Source: Rhabditoides inermis (Eukaryota; Nematoda; Chromadorea; Rhabditida; Rhabditidae). Taken from it: a stretch of 64,000 bases of DNA. The stretch is taken from assembly GCA_963966185.1 (NCBI GenBank), contig CAWZYM010000070.1, positions 1 to 64,000 on the forward strand, read 5' to 3'. Position numbers and translations under genes: made by a program. The notes under the pieces were generated by a model, which worked only from the letters and a program-made list of their open reading frames with translations, did no database searches and was not told the origin of the DNA. This document shows, piece after piece, positions 58,801-64,000 of the stretch. How positions within the stretch are numbered: position 1 is the first letter of the stretch; each line of letters begins with the position of its first letter.

Positions 58801-60107
58801 CGTCGATGCACTCTACGAGTGAGTGGGCGGACGCGGTGCGGGAGGGGCAGACGCCTCCACTGGCTGCCCTCCCACACGCACCCACACCAGATGTGCCGTG
58901 TCAACTGCTGAAAGACAAGACCCTCGAGGGATGGGTGAGGAGGAGGTGCGTTGAGTGGACAGTGAGAGAAGAGGGAGAGGGAGAGTGGAGTGGACAGTGA
59001 GAGAAGAGGGAGAGGGAGAGTGGAGTGGACACTGAGAGAAGAGGGAGAGGGAGAGTGGAGTGGACAGTGAGAGAAGAGGGAGAGGGAGAGTGGAGTGGAC
59101 AGTGAGAGAAGAGGGAGAGGGAGAGTGGAGTGGACAGTGAGAGAAGAGGGAGAGGGAGAGTGGAGTGGACAGTGAGAGAAGAGGGAGAGGGAGGGTTGCG
59201 GTTTTGAGGAAGACTGGCGCCGAGCAGAATTCGACGACGAACAAGTGGCCGAAGTGCTGGATGGTACTGCGAGGACCGCACATCTACCTATATGCCGATC
59301 AGTTTGTCAGTCTCCCTATTCCTTACCTTTCTCTCCCCCCCCCCCCCCCCCCCTCTCTCTCCCTCTATATCTCTCTCTATCTCTCTCTCTCCCTCTCTCT
59401 CTCCCTCTCTCTCTCTCTCCCTCTCCCTCTCTCTCTCCCTCTCTAACTCCTTTGCAGGCCAAGCGTGCCGACAAGGTGATCGCAGTGGCTCGCAGTGTAT
59501 GCGCAGTCGAGTATGATCTCAAGACCAGCAAGAAATTGTGAGTATCGATTTGACCGATACGTGTTATTGATTATTTCAGCGTATTCCGTGTTTCTCGCTC
59601 GGCGATTGTCCACTACTTTTCTTGTAACAACATGAACGATATGAAGAAGTGAGTCTATTCTGTAAAATGACGTCATATTATCTGAATGGTTTTCAGTTGG
59701 ATGCAGAAGATTAGCCAGGCTAGTGGATACTTCAATAATATGTCTACAAGTATGCAGCCAGTAAGCACGAGAGTCTGGTCCAAGTGTGAGTATTGATCGA
59801 TATTGATTAGCTTATAGATTGATTCAGCGGTGTCGTCGATCAAGGGTTCGGACACGGAATCAGCAGACGATCCACAGTCGCCTCACTATAGCACAGTGAC
59901 AGGGATGCAGTCGCATCGGTGAGAGATGTTCATTTCTCTTCTCTCCCTTCTCTGTCTCTCTCTCTCTGCCCCCCCCCCTCCCCCTCTCTCTCCCTTCTCT
60001 ATGATGTGCATTGCAGGGACCTCTCCTCCCCAGTCCACCACACCCTTCCTCGTTCTTCTGGTCTGACGAGAGGCCGAGTCAACTCATTCGACCAACACCA
60101 CAAATAG
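54381..60107 (+). CDS. CNK scaffold protein (connector enhancer of KSR): SAM-CRIC-PDZ-PH
   Basis: CNK is a membrane-associated scaffold of Ras-RAF-MAPK signalling that brings KSR and RAF together. The start [13 protein letters not shown] (54381-54419) is followed by a SAM domain: [48 protein letters not shown] (exons 54459-54552, 54705-54799, 54843-54911). A CRIC region follows with [37 protein letters not shown] and [20 protein letters not shown]. The PDZ domain includes [32 protein letters not shown] and [12 protein letters not shown] (about 56.93-57.3 kb). A disordered linker leads to the PH domain: [10 protein letters not shown] (58.9 kb), [20 protein letters not shown] (59.24 kb) and [15 protein letters not shown] (59.7 kb). 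The stop is at 60105-60107. Domain order is diagnostic. Introns carry three small mobile or inverted-repeat insertions and several simple repeats. Exact exons near 54.97-55.1 kb are less certain. Confidence 0.9.
55403..55695. mobile_element. Short inverted-repeat element (MITE-like) in CNK intron
   Basis: GTACACTCTGAATTTCGAAG plus TTGAGTTAGCAC at the left is matched by its reverse complement at the right end. The whole is about 290 bp with a degenerate palindromic interior. No coding content. The terminal word resembles that of the element at 23.5 kb. Confidence 0.8.
55818..55879. repeat. (AT)n microsatellite
   Basis: About 30 uninterrupted AT dinucleotides in a CNK intron, directly after the exon ending AKLGWE. 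Confidence 0.98.
55993..56698. mobile_element. 0.7-kb inverted-repeat element, family shared with 29.7 and 30.9 kb
   Basis: The left end AAAGGGTATCCCCATTTTCA followed by CGGTAC pairs with the right end GTACCGTGAACCGAGGGGAC followed by ACCCTATA. The last 190 bases match repeat copies A and B at 29.7 and 30.9 kb in reverse orientation. There is no transposase. It sits in the CNK intron between the CRIC and PDZ coding parts. Confidence 0.75.
58950..59190 (+). repeat. 35-bp tandem repeat, about seven copies
   Basis: The unit contains AGTGAGAGAAGAGGGAGAGG followed by GAGAGTGGAGTGGAC. The copies are nearly identical. They fill the intron that splits the beta-1 strand of the CNK PH domain (after GWVRRR). 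Confidence 0.92.
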
Positions 60108-60119
60108 GGAAGACTATCT

Positions 60120-60165
<46 letters not shown>

Positions 60166-60487
60166 GGACCTTCTCCCGTGGAGTGTGGATGCTATGCTAC
60201 TCTTCAGTTTTGCATATCCCGATTCGTTGATTGTGATGCTACTCTACCCCCATTACTCAGCAATACTCTTTCTCCCACCATTGTTCAGTGATACCGTATA
60301 GGTTCAGTTATGATGTCTTTACTGCGATGAGCTTTTCTTTTATGCAGCTTTACACCAAGACCATGAAAACTCCACCACAGACAGCAATACTATTCAGCCC
60401 CGTGTGACTTTAATATATTTGTTGTAATAATTCCTGATTTCTAGTCTGCACAATGCACTCCATTAAATGTGTGTCGTGTTTTGTTTG

Positions 60488-60493
60488 AATAAA
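60488..60493 (+). terminator. Polyadenylation signal of CNK
   Basis: AATAAA lies 380 bases after the CNK stop and 110 bases before the acceptor in front of POFUT2. It is the best canonical hexamer in the intergenic region. Confidence 0.6.
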
Positions 60494-60593
60494 TGATTGT
60501 GCACTAGTTTCGTGGCTTTTGTGAACACGAAGTTCGGTAGTCTCTCCGATCATACTCATACTATCTAGTTCTTTACCAAGAAAAGTTACTTTT

Positions 60594-60603
60594 GTATTTT
60601 CAG
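60594..60603 (+). promoter_or_regulatory. Trans-splice-like acceptor before POFUT2
   Basis: GTATTTTCAG is followed by A and the ATG. No coding exon precedes it, and it follows an AATAAA by 110 bases. This spacing is the one seen between genes of nematode operons with spliced-leader addition. The leader itself cannot be seen here. Confidence 0.5.
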
Positions 60604-60604
60604 A

Positions 60605-60685
60605 ATGTTATTACTGTGGTTACTTGTGGGAGTAGTGAGCTGCCATGAGGAGACTGTTTCCAGGGTAGATCCGAAACAGTGAGTG

Positions 60686-60720
<35 letters not shown>

Positions 60721-61010
60721 AAGAGACATTGTGTAGGTACTCTGTGGCGCAGGACCGTCGCTTTCTTCTCTATGAGGTGAACAGGGGAGAGGGAGTGAAC
60801 CTTCGAAGGGACGTCTACATGCGGATAGCCAACGCCGTGCGCACACTCAGACAGAGAGGTGGGCGGAGCGAGAGGGGCGGGACTTGTACTTGCTGACGAA
60901 GAATGATGACAGCGGTTGTATGCAGGCGAGAACTGGGTGTTGGTGCTTCCCCCGTGGGGCGGGCTCTATCACTGGGACGATCAGGAGACACGCGTCATGT
61001 GAGTGAGACG

Positions 61011-61057
<47 letters not shown>

Positions 61058-62129
61058 GGAGAGAGAGAGAAAGAGAGAGAGACGGGGAGAGAGAGAGAGA
61101 GGTAAAAGATAGGGGGAGAGATATAGACAGCTATCGACTATCTGTGCTTTCCTACTTTATCATCCGGGTGGACACTGTCTATTCTTTCCGTCATTCTTGG
61201 CAACATACATTCATTAGGTGGTCTGCTCTCTTCGACGTTGCTTCTCTCAATCGCTTTGTTCCCGTTATCGAGTTCGAGGAATACTTGAAAAGTACGGAAT
61301 AGTCCGATTGTTCCTGAACTACTATTTCATAATTCCATTCCAGAAGTGCCGTCTCACTCCATCTCTCGTGTCGTCTACCTCCAATCTTTCGCGGAGGGCT
61401 GGGGTGCGAACTTCGAGATGAAATGGGAGAAACGAGGGTGTCTACAGGGAGACAAGTACTACACAAAAGAAGGAGACAAGTGGTGGGTGAATTGAGCTAA
61501 TTATTTTTCTGTCATAGTTTTTCTATCCCTCATTTTCGCAAGCAGATCAAATTATTTTCTTTGCGAGTTGCAAGCAGATCAAATTATTCTCCTACCGTAA
61601 CACCTATTTTTGCAAGCAGATCAAATTATTATCTTTGTAAGTTGCAAGCAGATTCAAGTTATTCTCCTACCGTAACACTTATTTTTGCAAGAAGGTCAAA
61701 TTATTTTCTTTGCAAGTTGCAAGTAGATCAAATTATTCTCCTACCGTAACTCTTATTTTTGCAAGAAAGTCAAATTATTCTCTTTGCAAGTTGCAAAGAC
61801 ATCAAATTATTCTCATACCGTAACCCATATTTTTGCAAGCTGGTCAAATTATTCTCTTTGCAAACTGGTCAAACTATTTGATCTCGTTTCAGGCACGGCT
61901 GGTTCTTCTCGTATGGGTCTGTGTGGGCGCGAGACTTGGAGTGTGTATCCTTCCAAGGAGACAGCGAGACTCTAGCTGATATGATGCAGAGGGACTACGC
62001 GGCAGAGTGAGTGCAGAGAAGAGAGTGAAGAGAAGACGAAGAGCTTGCAGGTCTTCGGTGATGCTCGAGCGGGCCGAGACGGTACTGCATCACAGCTACG
62101 GAGAGAAAGACTACTGGATGGCCAGAAGG

Positions 62130-62184
<55 letters not shown>

Positions 62185-62218
62185 CTCTCGCTCTCTCGCT
62201 CTCTCTCGCTCTCTCTCG

Positions 62219-62252
<34 letters not shown>

Positions 62253-63199
62253 TCTTTTTCTCTCTCTTCCTTTTCTTTCTTTCTCTGACGGTCTTCACGT
62301 TGTATGTTGCAGGTCTATGCGCTATTCCCCTCAGCTCGTATCTGTGGCCGCGTCGTTCCGAAGAGAGAGACTGGATTCGGACGATGAGAGGGATGGTGTG
62401 AAGAGGGAGGAGGACTGGAGGGATGACAGGGTAAGTGAGAGAGAGATAGAGAGATGGAGAGGGAGAGGAAGAAGAGGAAGGAGAGGGAGAGGGAGAGGGG
62501 TCGTTCCAGCCCCGCTCCCCTCCTCGTGGCGGTCCGTTCGTGTGCGCGCACTGGCGTCGCCGGGACTTTGTCCGCGCACACGGAAAGCAGCTGCCGAGTG
62601 TGCGAGGCACGGCGGAACAGGTGGGAGAGAGGGAGAGAGGGAGGGAGGAAGAGAGAGAGAAAGAAAGAGAGAGAGGGAGAGAGAGCGCTCTTTCAGCTTA
62701 CCTCTCTGGCGACTCGACTTGGCGTGCGGCGCGTCTTTCTCGCGACAGATGCGAGCAGCGACGAAGTATGCAATGTTTTGTTGAAAATGGCATGGGCACT
62801 GTTGGTTATTGTACCACTTATGAGCGTGTCGACTATCTGTTGTTCAGGTGAACGAGCTGCGTTCTCTTGTGCCGTCAGTGGAGGTGGTCCGATTCGGGGA
62901 GGGAGGGGAGGGCGACGGTCTGATAGACGGACAGAAGACAGTCGTCGACCAGGTAGCCACTCAGAGGTTCACTCATTCATTCATCGGCCTTCCAGATCAT
63001 CTGCTCCCACGCGCGTCATTTCATCGGTACCCACCAGTCGACTGTCTCGTTCCGCATCCACGAAGACAGAGAGATGCTCGCATTCCCGGCTGAGACGACG
63101 TTCAACCGTCTCTGTCCGGACGACGCGACCCAGGAGGCGGGTCGTCCTGAGGGGGCGGGGCGCTGCGAGCCGCCCAGCAAGTGGCGCATTGTGTATTGA
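60605..63199 (+). CDS. GDP-fucose protein O-fucosyltransferase 2
   Basis: An ER-lumen enzyme that transfers fucose from GDP-fucose to Ser/Thr in thrombospondin type 1 repeats. The start [20 protein letters not shown] is a signal peptide. Then come [20 protein letters not shown] (the conserved N-terminal nucleotide-binding loop with the catalytic-region Glu), [53 protein letters not shown] and [32 protein letters not shown] replaces the family HLRRxDF block (His and the Arg pair are kept, Leu is Trp). The C-terminal [20 protein letters not shown] closes the GDP-fucose site, and the stop is at 63197-63199. These blocks fit POFUT2 rather than POFUT1. Introns carry GA/CT arrays and, at 61.55-61.88 kb, a satellite. 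No ER-retention motif is evident at the end (ends WRIVY). Confidence 0.93.
61545..61880 (+). repeat. Satellite in POFUT2 intron sharing a core with the 30-kb satellite
   Basis: About four to five units of roughly 75 bp alternate AGATCAAATTATTCTCCTAC with CGTAACACCTATTTTTGCAAG and TTCTTTGCAAGTTGCAAG. The core TCAAATTATTCTCCTACCGT is the same as in the 42-bp units at 30238-30800. Confidence 0.85.
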
Positions 63200-63482
63200 T
63201 AGATTGATAGTATTGATTGTTCGAGTGCCTTGGTGGGTTGATACAGCGTAATCTCTTTCTCTATTTTGGCTATTATTAGGCCAGATACGGGATTGCCTTT
63301 TTCCAATAGGCCTTGTCTGTGCTTTCGGCGACCTTTATCGTTTTTGTTTTCGAGCTCGGCGTTGTAGCATTCATCTCTTTTCGTGGTAGCATGCAATGTA
63401 TACACTAGATAAATATGATGCAGTATTATGCGTGGCGGACACGGATTGATGTGAGAGAAAGGGCGGGGCGTAGGTGGGCGTG
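63200..63482. other. Convergent intergenic region between POFUT2 and the receptor gene
   Basis: A 283-bp region between two convergent stop codons. No further gene or repeat is seen. Confidence 0.5.
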
Positions 63483-63910
63483 TCAGACAGCGTGGTGTGA
63501 GAGGAGGGTGGCCTGTTTGTCAGGCTGCACTCCCAGACGACGCATGAACAGCTGACGAATGGGTTTGTTGAGAGCGAGGAGGACGGGCGCATTCGAGGCA
63601 CACAGAACGTCGTTCACCACGAACCTACAACCGATCATCTCTCTCCCTCTCATTCTCTCTCTCCCTCCCATTCTCTCTCTCTCTCTCTCTCTCTCTCCCG
63701 GAGACCTACCACAGTGTGTGGTACATCCATGCGTCCTTTGGTGGTGTGAGGGCAGATAGAAAGGAGAGGATCTGAAAGAACAGGGTTGGAGAAAGGAGAG
63801 AGGAAGGAGGGGACTCACTCCGAGTGCAAGATAGGATACGAATATGATGAATGCTGAGAGAGCGAGTCGCATCACTAGCTCGCCCGGACGCCGCACCACC
63901 ACATGGGTTC
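63483..63910 (-). CDS. Seven-transmembrane receptor, C-terminal part
   Basis: Three minus-strand exons are visible. The first (about 63818-63910) reads RRPGELVMRLALSAFIIFVS and then YLALG. The next is ILSFLSALTPPKDAWMYHTL (about 63705-63772). The last (63483-63628) reads RFVVNDVLCASNAPVLLALN and then KPIRQLFMRRLG, with the stop at 63483. The two hydrophobic segments correspond to TM6 and TM7 of a rhodopsin-type or nematode serpentine receptor, and NDVLCASNAPVLLALNKPIR has the form of a TM7 end with NP-like and basic helix-8 parts. The N-terminal five helices lie beyond the right edge of the window. Ligand and subfamily cannot be told. Confidence 0.6.
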
Positions 63911-64000
63911 TGAACACGTAAACAAATAAACAAAAAATAACAAATAAACAAAGCTGATCAGATCATGTAAATATTGTGAAATATTAGAACATGTAAACCA

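Overview
This window reads as nuclear DNA of a small-genome animal, most probably a nematode or a close ecdysozoan relative. Four observations support this. Genes are cut into many short exons by introns often near 50 bp. An astacin protease ends in a ShKT domain, the nematode NAS layout. TTTTCAG-type acceptors lie directly in front of start codons of DDX55, POFUT2 and possibly CNK, as in spliced-leader addition. CNK and POFUT2 are spaced like genes of a nematode operon. The species cannot be told from the sequence. The assignment is an inference, and Penelope-like elements are not typical of nematodes.

Layout, left to right. 0.15-2.1 kb: an unrecognised + strand gene interrupted by a 1-kb GA array. 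2.5-5.5 kb (-): secreted astacin metalloprotease with a C-terminal ShKT domain. 7.6-11.3 kb (-): RILP-like coiled-coil protein. 11.3-17.6 kb: no supported gene, but a Tc1/mariner-derived palindrome that keeps a transposase tail. 17.7-19.25 kb (-): N-terminal part of a Mutator-type protein. 19.5-23.1 kb (+): DDX55/Spb4-type DEAD-box helicase whose first intron holds a small membrane-protein gene. 23.5-31 kb: several small inverted-repeat elements, a damaged non-LTR retrotransposon and a 42-bp satellite. 31.6-33.7 kb (+): AT-rich intronless reverse transcriptase of Penelope-like type. 34.5-35.9 kb (-): Mutator transposase core. 36.0-40.65 kb (-): aldo-keto reductase. 41.2-41.8 kb (-): short unknown gene. 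42.5-53.9 kb (-): giant multi-zinc-finger gene of about 50 exons. 54.4-60.1 kb (+): CNK scaffold (SAM-CRIC-PDZ-PH). 60.6-63.2 kb (+): POFUT2. 63.5 kb to the right edge (-): end of a seven-transmembrane receptor.

The host genes do not form one pathway. The CNK/POFUT2 pair may be co-transcribed.

The most unusual feature is in the aldo-keto reductase. A 57-bp minisatellite with 55 splice-donor copies has grown from the 3' end of a coding exon together with its 5' splice site, and the array fills a 3.1-kb intron. The 57-bp unit is 19 codons, carries no stop in the sense frame, and is also organised in a 1,487-bp higher-order repeat. Other notable points are pervasive polypurine GA/GGGA arrays in introns, a 1.55-kb foldback element inside the zinc-finger gene, and a satellite core shared between 30.3 and 61.6 kb. 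Exon limits were worked out by eye from splice consensus, reading frame and family resemblance.
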